A stretch of 64,000 bases of DNA, from positions 1 to 64,000 of the forward strand of contig NZ_JYNS01000015.1 of assembly GCF_000934725.1 (NCBI RefSeq). Direction: 5' to 3'. The translations under genes and the position numbers were made by a program. The notes under the pieces are model-generated. The model did not search any database and had not been told where the DNA came from. It saw only the letters and a list, made by a program, of their open reading frames with translations. Position 1 is the first letter of the stretch. Every line of letters starts with the position of its first letter. The DNA comes from Methyloterricola oryzae. GTDB taxonomy: Bacteria; Pseudomonadota; Gammaproteobacteria; Methylococcales; Methylococcaceae. This document shows positions 25,740-33,832 of this stretch, one piece after another.

Positions 25740-27053
25740 CTAAAACATGAAGTCCACGCCCACCGACCACACATTCACCTGGTCGGGTGTCGGGCCGCTG
25801 GCCGGCTCGACCCAAAGCTGAGTGCCGTTCTGACCCAGCCAGTAGTGACTCCATTGCGCCTTGACTGCGATGTTCTCGTAGACATCCCAGCGCACACCCA
25901 GGGAGACCGATTTCTCATCCACTCCGTTGCCGTTCAGCGCCTGGTCAACCGCCGAGCGAAAGGCCTGCAATTGGGGAACCGGCAACAGCAAAGGCGGCAC
26001 ATCCACGACCTCGTTCAGGGTCTCCGCGATTCCCAGCAACACGTAGGGGGTGAAGCTGCCCAGGCGCCGGCCGATGCTGAAATAACCGTTGGCCACGGTT
26101 GGATAAAGGTTGACCTCCGAGTCAATATAAGCGCCCTCGATCTGGCCCAGCCACTCGCCATCGTCGTAGGCCAGTCCAATGGAGCTGAACTGGACAGCTG
26201 CATTCTTGACCTTGAAATCATCCTTGAGGCCGCTCGCACCCGGCCAGAAGGCATTGACGGTCGGGTTGTCCAAGGCAGAAGAAAGCGGCCCGAAGGGCGG
26301 GTCGCTGAGGTTCAAGGTATAGACATACCCGATACGGGCGCGCCAATTACCCAACTCATACACGGCGCTCGCTCCCCCGAGCGCAGAGGAGGCATCAAAC
26401 AGCGTCGAGAAGGGACCGGGCACCTGGTAATAGGCATAGCCTCCGAAGCCCTTGAGGGTCAGTTGTCCGTCTCCCACCTGGAAGCGATGGGCGATATCAG
26501 CGCCATCGAAGTGGTAGACCGGGAGTCCGCCGTAAAATTCGTGCGGAGGCCGCACCCAGGGATAGGCATATCCGACATTGCGATAATCGGACAGCATGAA
26601 TACGTCGAATCCCAGGCGGCCGACCCGCAGGTCCAGATCCGCCGCGGGCCGCCAGCGCAGGAAGGCCCAGTCCAGGTTCTGCTCGAAGAAATCCCCGGGA
26701 TGCTGACGGGCTACCCACTGCACGGTGGTGTGCAGGGTATCGGTGATGTCCACATCCAGTTGCAGCCCCAGTCGGGAGTCGATATCGATCCCCGCGGAAC
26801 GGGTAACGCCGCTGGCCTGCGAGATATCCCGGCGGTATTCCAATTGATCGGTATCGGTTCCGCTGACGCCGAAGGTCCCGAAACCCTTGATGGACCAGTT
26901 ACGCCCCAGGTCCTGGGCAAGTGCGGATGTCGCAAAAACGAGAGACACGCAAAAGAAACTGGCTGCGCCGGCATTACTCCCCAACCGCATCACACAGGAG
27001 CGAACACGCTCGCCGACAACCCCTTTGCCCGCTTCCTGAAAACGGCAAGACAC
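25740..27053 (-). CDS. Outer-membrane beta-barrel protein (porin-like)
   Basis: 437 aa from a GTG at 27053 that has an AGGAGG site six bases upstream; an ATG at 26990 gives a 416-aa version with a more ordinary signal peptide (M-R-L-G-S...S-A-L-A-Q). The mature part alternates aromatic beta-strands and turns (W-S-I-K-G-F-G-T-F-G, L-D-L-R-V-G-R-L) and ends in V-G-V-D-F-M-F, with the terminal Phe typical of BamA-recognised barrels. No specific porin family is identified; it may be a passive channel or a sensory OMP. It is the first gene of the three-gene operon with the PstS-like and GGDEF genes. Confidence 0.82.
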   Translation of the reverse strand: MSCRFQEAGKGVVGERVRSCVMRLGSNAGAASFFCVSLVFATSALAQDLGRNWSIKGFGTFGVSGTDTDQLEYRRDISQASGVTRSAGIDIDSRLGLQLDVDITDTLHTTVQWVARQHPGDFFEQNLDWAFLRWRPAADLDLRVGRLGFDVFMLSDYRNVGYAYPWVRPPHEFYGGLPVYHFDGADIAHRFQVGDGQLTLKGFGGYAYYQVPGPFSTLFDASSALGGASAVYELGNWRARIGYVYTLNLSDPPFGPLSSALDNPTVNAFWPGASGLKDDFKVKNAAVQFSSIGLAYDDGEWLGQIEGAYIDSEVNLYPTVANGYFSIGRRLGSFTPYVLLGIAETLNEVVDVPPLLLPVPQLQAFRSAVDQALNGNGVDEKSVSLGVRWDVYENIAVKAQWSHYWLGQNGTQLWVEPASGPTPDQVNVWSVGVDFMF

Positions 27054-27229
27054 CTGTGGCCTCCTCTTGAAAACGATCCACGGAAAGAAGCCTGGATGGT
27101 ACGAACGAGCCGGATGCCGTTTGCATCCGTGGCCTCAGACTAGGTTCCGCTGATGTAGTCTTATTCTTGAGGCAAGCATAGCAACGAAACGCAGAGGCAG
27201 GGCGCTCTAGCCAGCCCGGAACCCGCCCT

Positions 27230-28585
27230 TCAGAGGCAGCCGGCCGACGCCTTGAGCTGTTCGTCGATGCAGGGAATCACCACCACCGGCGCGAACCCAC
27301 CGCCGGGCGTGCGGAAGTTGGTGGTCTGTCCCTGGTAAAGTCGGGTGGTGACGGCCTGTACCTCTCCGCGATACACGTAGTTGCGCAGATCCACCTTCAG
27401 GTCGATGGCCGCCCCATCCATCTGCAAATGCCGCTCGCTGGGCGGAATCAAATGCTGAGCCACATATTGGCCCCTTAGAATCTCCTCGAACACGCGGCGG
27501 GTCAGTTTGTCCCCGCGATACGCCGCCTTGCTCCCGTAACCCGCGGCCGGTTTGAAAAACAATCGCTTGCGCGATGCCCAGAGTTCATCGGCGCGCGCCG
27601 GATCCACCGTCTCCGTGTGCGCGATGCCCGAGGTAAGCAATGACCGGGTATCCTCATCCACGCCCAACGCCTGCAGGGCCGCCGCGTCGCTCAACAGGCC
27701 CAGGTTGCGCTTGTCCGCGTACAGGGCATGGGCGCGCGGATGCGGCGTGACCACCGCCGCACCGGCTTGATAGGCCTCCCTGAGAGGAGCGAGAGCCGGC
27801 GCCTCGAGGCCGAAATCGGTTAGCCGGTTATACACCAGATCGATGTCTTGCCCGCCGGCCCGGAGACGCTGGCCGTCGAACTGCAGTTCCTGTGGCCCGC
27901 AGATCACCGCCGCGATGCCCTGCCGTTCGAACAAAGCCTTGAACAGCAGAAACTCGGGGTAGAGAAACTGGTTCGCCGGATCATCGTCCACAATCGCCAC
28001 CGATCCCAGCGGCCGCTCGGGATGCTCGAGGCGCCATTCCGTCTGGAACATCTCCAGATAGGTCTGATCCAGGGCGCGTTCCTCTGCCCGGTCCGGCGCC
28101 GACGGACGCGTGGCCTGGGCGTGCACGCTACCCGTACCGCAATCCAGCTGAGCCCGCATCAGCAGGGCATTGATAAGGGCTCCACCGGCATTGGTATTGA
28201 TCTCGATCAGCTGCGGACCGGATGCGGATAGGTGAAAGTCGTATCCGAAAAACACCCCTCGCGCACGAGTAAGAGTCCTGGCCGTGACCGGCGCATAGGC
28301 CAGTACCCGGTCCTGGTAGGCCGGCAGCGCCACGACCCGCTCGATGGCCTGGATGATGAGTGCCTGCCGTTGCAGGCAGGCCTGAGGGATAAACACGGGC
28401 GAGTCGGCGAACAGATGCGGACGTTCTTCAACGATCATGCGGAACAAGGCCTTGCCGTCGGGTAGCTCCAGCAACTCCTCACGCATCCTGGCCCGATCGA
28501 ACGTCACGCAATGACAATCGCGGTTCAATTGCTGCGCCTGCTCCTCGCAGTCGGTTTGCGGACTGCAATGTACACTGCTGCTCAT
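27230..28585 (-). CDS. Uncharacterised ATP-grasp-like protein
   Basis: 451-aa cytoplasmic protein of unknown substrate. Features suggest an ATP-grasp ligase: Q-L-I-E-I-N-T-N-A-G-G near residues 124-134, F-F-K-P-A-A-G-Y-G-S-K-A-A-Y-R-G near 345-360 (the Lys and Gly-rich loop that contact nucleotide), and a C-terminal K-V-D-L-R-N-Y-V-Y...T-R-L-Y-Q-G-Q-T-T-N-F-R-T-P-G-G-G-F-A-P-V block. The N-terminus has a C-H-C cluster. No partner enzyme adjoins it; the flanking gaps are long. It could make a peptide or amide metabolite. Family-level call only. Confidence 0.62.
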   Translation of the reverse strand: MSSSVHCSPQTDCEEQAQQLNRDCHCVTFDRARMREELLELPDGKALFRMIVEERPHLFADSPVFIPQACLQRQALIIQAIERVVALPAYQDRVLAYAPVTARTLTRARGVFFGYDFHLSASGPQLIEINTNAGGALINALLMRAQLDCGTGSVHAQATRPSAPDRAEERALDQTYLEMFQTEWRLEHPERPLGSVAIVDDDPANQFLYPEFLLFKALFERQGIAAVICGPQELQFDGQRLRAGGQDIDLVYNRLTDFGLEAPALAPLREAYQAGAAVVTPHPRAHALYADKRNLGLLSDAAALQALGVDEDTRSLLTSGIAHTETVDPARADELWASRKRLFFKPAAGYGSKAAYRGDKLTRRVFEEILRGQYVAQHLIPPSERHLQMDGAAIDLKVDLRNYVYRGEVQAVTTRLYQGQTTNFRTPGGGFAPVVVIPCIDEQLKASAGCL

Positions 28586-28891
28586 GAAATCTGCCCTCGC
28601 TGGCGCCGATGGCGCATATTACAGATACCGGACGTCACCGGCCAGAAGGCCGCCGCCAGATCAAGCTACTGCGTCATATGACTCATGGTGAGGCATTTCA
28701 CACACCTCGGCATGAACCATCGCCGGTTAGGGCTGTCTGCGCAATTACCACGCCGGACAGGCGCCCGCTATCACCAGAATCCAAGCCACGGACCTATCCG
28801 CTCCTTTATTTCAATGCTTTATGCGCCACCGAGCTTGACCGGATTGCTGGGGTGACACCCACGCCGAGGTAATGGCGGGCGGCCCAACTGC

Positions 28892-29227
28892 GGCATTTGA
28901 CACACTTTAGGCGCCTTTACCGGATGACCAGGCGCCGCCAGGGTCTTGCCGAAGACCTGAATGAGCCTTGCAGGATCGAGCGGCCCACCTGCGTCCCACA
29001 CCATACTTCCAACGCCAACCCGCTACACCTGTATATACCGCGACCCGTGTCACATAGGGCAGAGGAGGCTGAGCGGGCTTCGATTCCCACGGAGAGCGGC
29101 GAACGCGGCAGGCCTCGGGCCGCGCGCCTATAGATCGCGTCAGCTAATTCCCTACCGGAAAATGCCGTAGGGCAACCGCAGACGGCATCCCAGCGCCCCC
29201 CCTGCACGGCAAAGTGTGTCATATGCC
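28892..29227. repeat. Imperfect 17-bp inverted repeat pair
   Basis: GGCATTTGACACACTTT (28892-28908) and the reverse complement of 29211-29227 (GGCATATGACACACTTT) agree at 16 of 17 positions, 302 bp apart. The flanks do not match, no target-site duplication is seen, and no transposase lies between them. A degraded MITE-like element or paired protein-binding sites are both possible. Confidence 0.4.
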
Positions 29228-29343
29228 ACACCTCACATAGGGTTTCGCCGCAGTTCCAGCCCCCGCCACCTCTCCCTATCTCGCGGAAGGCCAGTAAACA
29301 CGGGCACCTCGTCATTGGCACAAGAGTTGATTGTTAATTGATA

Positions 29344-29371
29344 GAAAAAAAACAATCCCGTCGTTTTTTTC
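29344..29371 (+). promoter_or_regulatory. A/T inverted repeat in the leader of the small gene at 29388
   Basis: GAAAAAAAAC (29344-29353) faces GTTTTTTTC (29363-29371) across a 9-nt spacer. The stem would be nearly all A-U, unlike a normal GC-stem terminator. It may be a protein-binding site, a curved UP-like element or a weak terminator. Confidence 0.3.
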
Positions 29372-29387
29372 GCTGAATGAGGCCGAC

Positions 29388-29585
29388 ATGAGCACCAAGC
29401 ACATCGCACTCGCCACCAGTTCTCTGCAAGGCCCGGACGCCAGCCTGTTACTGGCCACCGGTCTGACCTTCGCATCACTGATTCTAGTCCCCGCCATCGC
29501 CGCCCAGATTGGGCTGAGCGCCAGCGTCACCGGCGCCCTGCGCATCGCGCTGATGAAGGCCTCCAATCGCGCGCTGAAAGGCTGA
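29388..29585 (+). CDS. Small hydrophobic protein of unknown function
   Basis: 65 aa with a central hydrophobic stretch (about residues 20-42, L-L-L-A-T-G-L-T-F-A-S-L-I-L-V-P-A-I-A) and a basic amphipathic C-terminal helix (A-L-R-I-A-L-M-K-A-S-N-R-A-L-K-G). A GAGG site lies 7 nt before the ATG. It precedes the metal-themed gene group and could be a one-TM accessory subunit, but it matches no family I know. Coding is plausible, not proven. Confidence 0.5.
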   Translation: MSTKHIALATSSLQGPDASLLLATGLTFASLILVPAIAAQIGLSASVTGALRIALMKASNRALKG

Positions 29586-29780
29586 TTCACAAGGGTTCCG
29601 CGCACACGCGCAGAACCCTCACGCTCGATTGCCCAAAACGCGCCCGACCGGCTGCAGGCAAGCACCAGCGCACGCCGCCGGGCTCGCGGCCCCTACCCCT
29701 CCGTCGCCTGAGCCCCTATACTACCGGAGCATAGCGTCCCTCTCGGCCGCACCTACGCCACGCTCACGACAAACGCCGCC

Positions 29781-29981
29781 ATGACTACCGAACAGTACGC
29801 CTGCGACCTGTGTTCCCTGCCGGTGGAGACATCGGCCTATCACTTGAACACGCTGTCGGGACTCAAGCGATTTTGCTGTGAGGGTTGCGAAGGCATTTAT
29901 CAGATGCTTCACGGCGATGAAATCGTAGCGGACCCGCCTGCGGGAGACGGCAGTTCCCAGGCACCGTCTGCTGACGTCTGA
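29781..29981 (+). CDS. Small CxxC / CCxGC metal-binding protein
   Basis: 66-aa soluble protein consisting of the cysteine module found at the N-terminus of CcoI/FixI-type copper ATPases: C-D-L-C-S-L-P-V at residues 8-15 and F-C-C-E-G-C-E-G-I-Y-Q-M-L near 31-43. Here it is free-standing, with no ATPase domain attached. It probably binds copper or zinc and may serve as a chaperone for a nearby transporter. It is the first of three plus-strand genes leading to the HMA-SafE fusion on the other strand. Confidence 0.75.
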   Translation: MTTEQYACDLCSLPVETSAYHLNTLSGLKRFCCEGCEGIYQMLHGDEIVADPPAGDGSSQAPSADV

Positions 29982-30079
29982 CGGCCTGTCTGCGCCAGAT
30001 TTCTGGCGCGGCGGCCGCGAGCGGCGGACCCGCTGCGGCACGCCGCAGCCCAATGATTTCGTGATCGCGAGGACATTGA

Positions 30080-30499
30080 ATGAACCAGACTCATGGAGGC
30101 ATGGACCCCGAAACGGGGCGCAGGGCGGAGCATGGAACGGCTGCCGAAGCGGGACTCGCGGGTTCCGCGGTAACGGACACCGAAGAGAAACGGTCCTTGC
30201 TACGCCACATGCCATCGGCCGAAACACTGGCGAAAGGCGTGGCGACGGGCGTTGCAGTCTCAACAATTACACAGACGGGGAGAAAAGTAATGAGTGTCCT
30301 GGTTCGAAATCCTGTAGTGATGTTCGGCGTCGGTTTTGCGGCGGGCTATTTTGTTCATAAATACCGCAAGGAAATCATTGCGGCCGCCTCAAACGCAGCC
30401 GACCAGAGCAAGGACTTCGTGCTGCGGCAGAAGGAGAGCCTTGAAGACCTCCTCGCCGAATCCAAGGATGAGGCGGATGAGGCCGGCAATGCCGGCTGA
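30080..30499 (+). CDS. One-TM protein with long charged C-terminal helix (PacL-like layout)
   Basis: 139 aa. The first 60 residues are polar and probably disordered. One TM segment lies at about 75-95 (L-V-R-N-P-V-V-M-F-G-V-G-F-A-A-G-Y-F), then H-K-Y-R-K-E, then an Ala/Glu/Asp-rich amphipathic helix to the end. The layout resembles the PacL small partner proteins of mycobacterial P1B ATPases, but no sequence homology can be claimed. Start ATG 30080 is used; an internal ATG at 30291 would begin just before the TM segment. Ends 39 bp before the HMA-like gene. Confidence 0.6.
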   Translation: MNQTHGGMDPETGRRAEHGTAAEAGLAGSAVTDTEEKRSLLRHMPSAETLAKGVATGVAVSTITQTGRKVMSVLVRNPVVMFGVGFAAGYFVHKYRKEIIAAASNAADQSKDFVLRQKESLEDLLAESKDEADEAGNAG

Positions 30500-30538
30500 A
30501 CCAGCACCCAGCCAGCGCATTCAGACCCGTAAGCTACC

Positions 30539-31120
30539 GTGTCACTGCTGAAACAGACCACGCTGCGTTACCGCGGGCACGGCCATCTCCGCTTCGACCT
30601 GCCCGCCACCTTCCCGGAGGAAGCGCGGCGGCAGCTCGCGCTGATTCTGCGCCGTAGAGACGGGATTTACCGCGTGAGTCTGGCGTCAAAGCCAGGCAAG
30701 CTCTCCCTGCGCTACCAGCCCGAGTTGATGAGCTTCGAGCAGGCCTTGCAGGCCGTGGCCGAAGCCTTGTGCAGCGCGGCGACCACACCGCCGTCCGAAG
30801 AACCGCCCAGGCCCGGCCCGCCCTGGCGCAGAGCTCTCGGCAGCGGAAGGCACTGGATCGTGGCCAAGTCGCAGGAAGCGCGCGAAACCGCCGATGCGCT
30901 GCGCATCGTTGCCCGTCAACGGCTCGCAAATCCCTGGATGGCGCCCGGAACGGCGCGCACGGTGTTCAACGACCTGCTCATCCTCTACCTGATCAAGACC
31001 CACTGGAGCCTGGTCTACCGCTATTGGCTGCGGCGGCCCTTCGAGCACAAGAATCACTGGGTCGCCCTGACTTATCTGCTGTTCCTGCTGCTAAGGGCAC
31101 GCCGCGCGCACCTCGGCTGA
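30539..31120 (+). CDS. HMA-like domain protein without metal cysteines
   Basis: 193 aa starting with GTG. Residues about 8-80 have the ferredoxin-like pattern of heavy-metal-associated domains (R-R-Q-L-A-L-I-L-R-R-R-D-G-I-Y-R-V-S-L-A-S-K-P-G-K-L-S-L-R-Y-x-P, divided here by motif) but no CxxC. A Pro-rich linker follows, then an amphipathic region and one or two hydrophobic segments near the C-terminus (L-L-I-L-Y-L-I-K and V-A-L-T-Y-L-L-F-L-L-L). It resembles the N-terminal part of the ATPase at 60696. It probably acts as a docking or regulatory domain in metal transport. Confidence 0.62.
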   Translation: MSLLKQTTLRYRGHGHLRFDLPATFPEEARRQLALILRRRDGIYRVSLASKPGKLSLRYQPELMSFEQALQAVAEALCSAATTPPSEEPPRPGPPWRRALGSGRHWIVAKSQEARETADALRIVARQRLANPWMAPGTARTVFNDLLILYLIKTHWSLVYRYWLRRPFEHKNHWVALTYLLFLLLRARRAHLG

Positions 31121-31127
31121 GCTTCTC

Positions 31128-32510
31128 TCAGGGCGGCGCGTCCGTTCCCGTGGCAACGGCCTCCACCATGAACGCGCCGGGCAGCATGCCCATCCAGCAA
31201 CTCCAGGGAATGAGGCCAGCCTCCATCGGCGTGAACTCGATGATCTGCTCACCCTCTCGAACGTCTAAGGCCAGTCCCAGCCCAGGCACCACGATGGCGC
31301 GGTTGCATTCGGTCAACTCGGCGCCGTTAATGATCCAACGCACGGGAACGCCTTGTTTCAATACGAAGCGGTTGGGGACGAAACCCTTTCGGTTTACCTC
31401 CATCCTTATCTCCTGAACCCCTCCCTCCGGAACCAGGGCAGGTGCGTAGGTCCTGGCGATCAGCCTCAACTCGCTTGAGGCCCTGGTCATCAAAGAGGTG
31501 AAATCATAGCCGCTGCCGCCCAGCACCATCCCGCGGTTGAGCATGATCAATCCCAGGGTTACCACCAGCACGGCGGAGACACGCAGGATGGAGCCGGTGA
31601 CGCGGCGCGATAACGCGCTGGCGAGAAAGCCGAAGCCCATGAGCAGAGGCAAGGTACCGGCGCCGAACAGGAATAGCACGGTCGCTCCCTCCAGCATGCT
31701 GCCGGTGCCCGCCGCCATGATGTACATGGCTTGCAATGGTCCGCAGGCCAGCATCAGGCCATTGAGTATGCCGATCACGAAGGGGCTTCGGTGCCGGCGC
31801 GACTCGCGGTTTACAAAGCGCGCCAGAAATGCCGGCGTCCGCAACCCGAACCAGTGCCAATGCGGCAGGAGGTGCAGCATGTTGAGCCCGAACAGCACCA
31901 GAAACGCGCCGGCGGCAATGGCGGTGGCGCTGCGGATCTCAGGCGTGAAGGTGATGATGGACCCCAGGTAGCCGAACCCGGCCCCGATGGCCGTGTAGGC
32001 GATGGTCTTGCCCAATCCGTAGGCGAGATGGGACAGACCGTGGCCACGTCCCTTCAAGGCGCCGCCAGTGGTGTACCCAACGATGAAGCCGCCGCACATG
32101 CCCACGCAGTGAAAGCCGGTGAGCAAGCCGACCACGAAGATCATCCCGTGCCCCATGTGCTGGCCGAAGGCAGGCAGGCGCTCACGTACGTCCAGCCAGG
32201 TGCCGGCGGCGAAGATCAGGCCGATTCCCGCCAGTCCCAGCAGGATTTCACCCAGCTTTATGAACGTGTCGCGCCAGGAATGCGGCGGTTTGGCCAGGGA
32301 GCACTCATACCCGGCCCGCTCCACAGCCCCGATGATGCGCAACAGAGGCAGCTTTTTCGGCTCGTAGCTGACCTCGAGAATCTCTGCGCCGAAATCCGCC
32401 TTGGCCCTGCGCACGCCCGCCAGCCCGCGCACCGCCTTCTCGATCACGGTCTCGCAGCCGGGGCACTGCATGCCCTTGACGGAAACCCTCAGACTCTCGA
32501 TAGTATTCAT
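31128..32510 (-). CDS. HMA - SafE/TauE-like membrane - cupredoxin fusion protein
   Basis: 460 aa in three parts. (1) N-terminal HMA domain with metal motif G-M-Q-C-P-G-C at residues 13-19. (2) A six-TM COG2836 (SafE-like) domain with the hallmark G-F-H-C-V-G-M-C-G-G and a second conserved L-A-C-G-P-L-Q. (3) A C-terminal cupredoxin-like domain with E-F-T-P and P-W-S-C-W-M-G-M, giving Cys and Met copper ligands. Proteins of this type are linked to copper delivery for oxidases. The start at 32510 is chosen at the HMA Met; the frame is open upstream to near the divergent PilZ start. Confidence 0.82.
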   Translation of the reverse strand: MNTIESLRVSVKGMQCPGCETVIEKAVRGLAGVRRAKADFGAEILEVSYEPKKLPLLRIIGAVERAGYECSLAKPPHSWRDTFIKLGEILLGLAGIGLIFAAGTWLDVRERLPAFGQHMGHGMIFVVGLLTGFHCVGMCGGFIVGYTTGGALKGRGHGLSHLAYGLGKTIAYTAIGAGFGYLGSIITFTPEIRSATAIAAGAFLVLFGLNMLHLLPHWHWFGLRTPAFLARFVNRESRRHRSPFVIGILNGLMLACGPLQAMYIMAAGTGSMLEGATVLFLFGAGTLPLLMGFGFLASALSRRVTGSILRVSAVLVVTLGLIMLNRGMVLGGSGYDFTSLMTRASSELRLIARTYAPALVPEGGVQEIRMEVNRKGFVPNRFVLKQGVPVRWIINGAELTECNRAIVVPGLGLALDVREGEQIIEFTPMEAGLIPWSCWMGMLPGAFMVEAVATGTDAPP

Positions 32511-32635
32511 CTTGGCAGGCAGATCTGGTTCTTGTCGCCCCAAGCCGGGCGTAATCCCCTCTTGGACCATCAGCGCCGCCAGATTCTCCGGCCCCGAGAA
32601 GTGCAACCCCATCAAACTTTTGGAGGACTGCAAGG

Positions 32636-32962
32636 ATGAAGAATGACCGGCACCACTATCGCAAGAGCCTTACCCTGACGGCCTACCTGTTAAAGGAGGA
32701 CGACGAGCAGCATCCCTTCACCGTGCGCAACCTTTCCCTGCGCGGCATCATGGCCCACTTCGACACACCACCCGATGCATTGTCCCCGGAAAGCGCCGTG
32801 CGCGTGCGGCTGCCCACCTTGCAACTGGAGGGTTGCATGTTTCCCGTCTGGGAGCGGCCCACCCTGGAAGGCGGTCTGGAAGTGGGGTTCGAGTTCAGCA
32901 GCCTGCTGGGTTTCGGGGGCAACCAGTACATCTATCGCGACGACCACTTGGAAGCCGCCTGA
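32636..32962 (+). CDS. PilZ domain c-di-GMP receptor
   Basis: 108-aa single-domain PilZ protein. The c-di-GMP motifs R-H-H-Y-R (RxxxR, residues 5-9) and N-L-S-L-R-G (N/DxSxxG, near 32-37) are both intact. It has a TGGAGGA ribosome site. Transcribed divergently from the HMA-SafE gene across a 125-bp gap, and followed by a long non-coding stretch before the Tad locus. Its effector target is not evident; the nearby pilus is a candidate. Confidence 0.88.
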   Translation: MKNDRHHYRKSLTLTAYLLKEDDEQHPFTVRNLSLRGIMAHFDTPPDALSPESAVRVRLPTLQLEGCMFPVWERPTLEGGLEVGFEFSSLLGFGGNQYIYRDDHLEAA

Positions 32963-33832
32963 CCGAAGGCCGCTCAGCCTCATGAAGCCGGGGACGCGCC
33001 CCGGCTTCGGCGCTGCACACGGCTGAGAGTTTGGATCGGATGATTGCCGATGGCCAAGGCTTCCCTAGCCTTTCCAAGCGAGAAAATAGCACCACATGCT
33101 TGCGGCGCAGCTTCCCGAGCACGTGAATAACTTAGCGTCAATAAGGCGGGGCAGAGCCACCGACCCGCACTCCGACCATCAATAACCGAACACCTCACGC
33201 GGCCTGCTTCAATCTTCCCGCCCAAATCCGAAACCCTCGCACTCTGCCACGAAACGCGAGCACCACCCCCCTGATCTTGTAAGTCACCCGGAAATCTGGC
33301 TTTCCTGTGACGGGCGCAGAGAAATTCAGGATGGATTGATGCCGAGTTTTAAATTACCCGCGATCAGCCGGTTTCTCGGAGCACAAATCCCCTTTTTCCA
33401 GATTAAAAGGCTCACCCAATTCGCCGCCCGCACCCACTGCTTCGGCGCGCCGATCACTTCAATCTAAAGTACATTAAAAGGCGCAAGATCAACAATATCT
33501 GGCAAGCTGACGGTGACAAACCGATCGAATTGGCCCTTCATTGTTCAGAACGACAAGATAACCAACTTGATCCGCATCCATACGTATTCTATCGGCCCAA
33601 TGGTGAGCGTATATACGTAACCAACGAAGCACAAATACACGTTTTGCTTACTTTGGTAACGGCGCAGCCATAGGATGCGGATATACGAACGTCATGCTGA
33701 CCAGTTGTACAGCGTGTCGGACGTTCAGGCCAGGGTTAGGTCACAGGCCCGCTAGTGCGGGTCGCCCCTCCGGCCCCATTGAAAGCCGGGGGGCAACGAA
33801 CAATTGAACTGGACAATATTTCGGAGAATGTC
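32963..33832. other. 870-bp gene-poor, partly A+T-rich region upstream of the Tad locus
   Basis: No intact gene is supported. From about 33280 base composition becomes clearly richer in A+T than the flanks. It contains a probable gene remnant (33339-33673) and, on the minus strand, a stop-free stretch of about 48 codons ending near 33199 that lacks a start codon. A hairpin GGCCCGC (33746-33752) / GCGGGTC (33757-33763) lies 70 bp before flp. The mixed content suggests a recombination or insertion scar. Confidence 0.5.
33339..33673 (+). pseudogene. Probable frameshifted small gene remnant
   Basis: An ATG at 33339 opens a 42-codon frame to TAA 33465. A second frame, open from 33407 to TAG 33671 with no ATG, overlaps it and reads like real protein (for example I-W-Q-A-D-G-D-K-P and Y-V-F-Y-R-P-N-G-E-R-I-Y-V-T-N-E-A). 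Joining them by one frameshift between about 33410 and 33465 would give a product of roughly 110 aa. The region is A+T-rich relative to the genome. No family recognised; chance is not excluded. Confidence 0.35.

Larger units (their letters stand above)
28586..29387. other. 800-bp gene-poor region with repeated GTGTCATATG-like motifs
   Basis: No convincing gene is seen; short frames here lack coding character and ribosome sites. The region holds several related short motifs: palindrome GTCATATGAC at 28673-28682, GGCATTTCACACACC at 28692-28706, GGCATTTGACACACTTT at 28892-28908, its near-perfect inverse AAAGTGTGTCATATGCC at 29211-29227, and TCACATAGGG at 29050-29059 and 29233-29242. An A/T hairpin closes the region just before the small gene at 29388. 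Confidence 0.5.

Noticed and set aside
28609..29133. Short plus-strand open frames in the gene-poor region
   Set aside because: No ribosome sites, rare-looking composition and overlap with repeated motifs; not supported as genes.
29329..29343. TTGATTGTTAATTGA resembling an FNR box
   Set aside because: The right half-site reads AATTG, not ATCAA, so the dyad is not satisfied.
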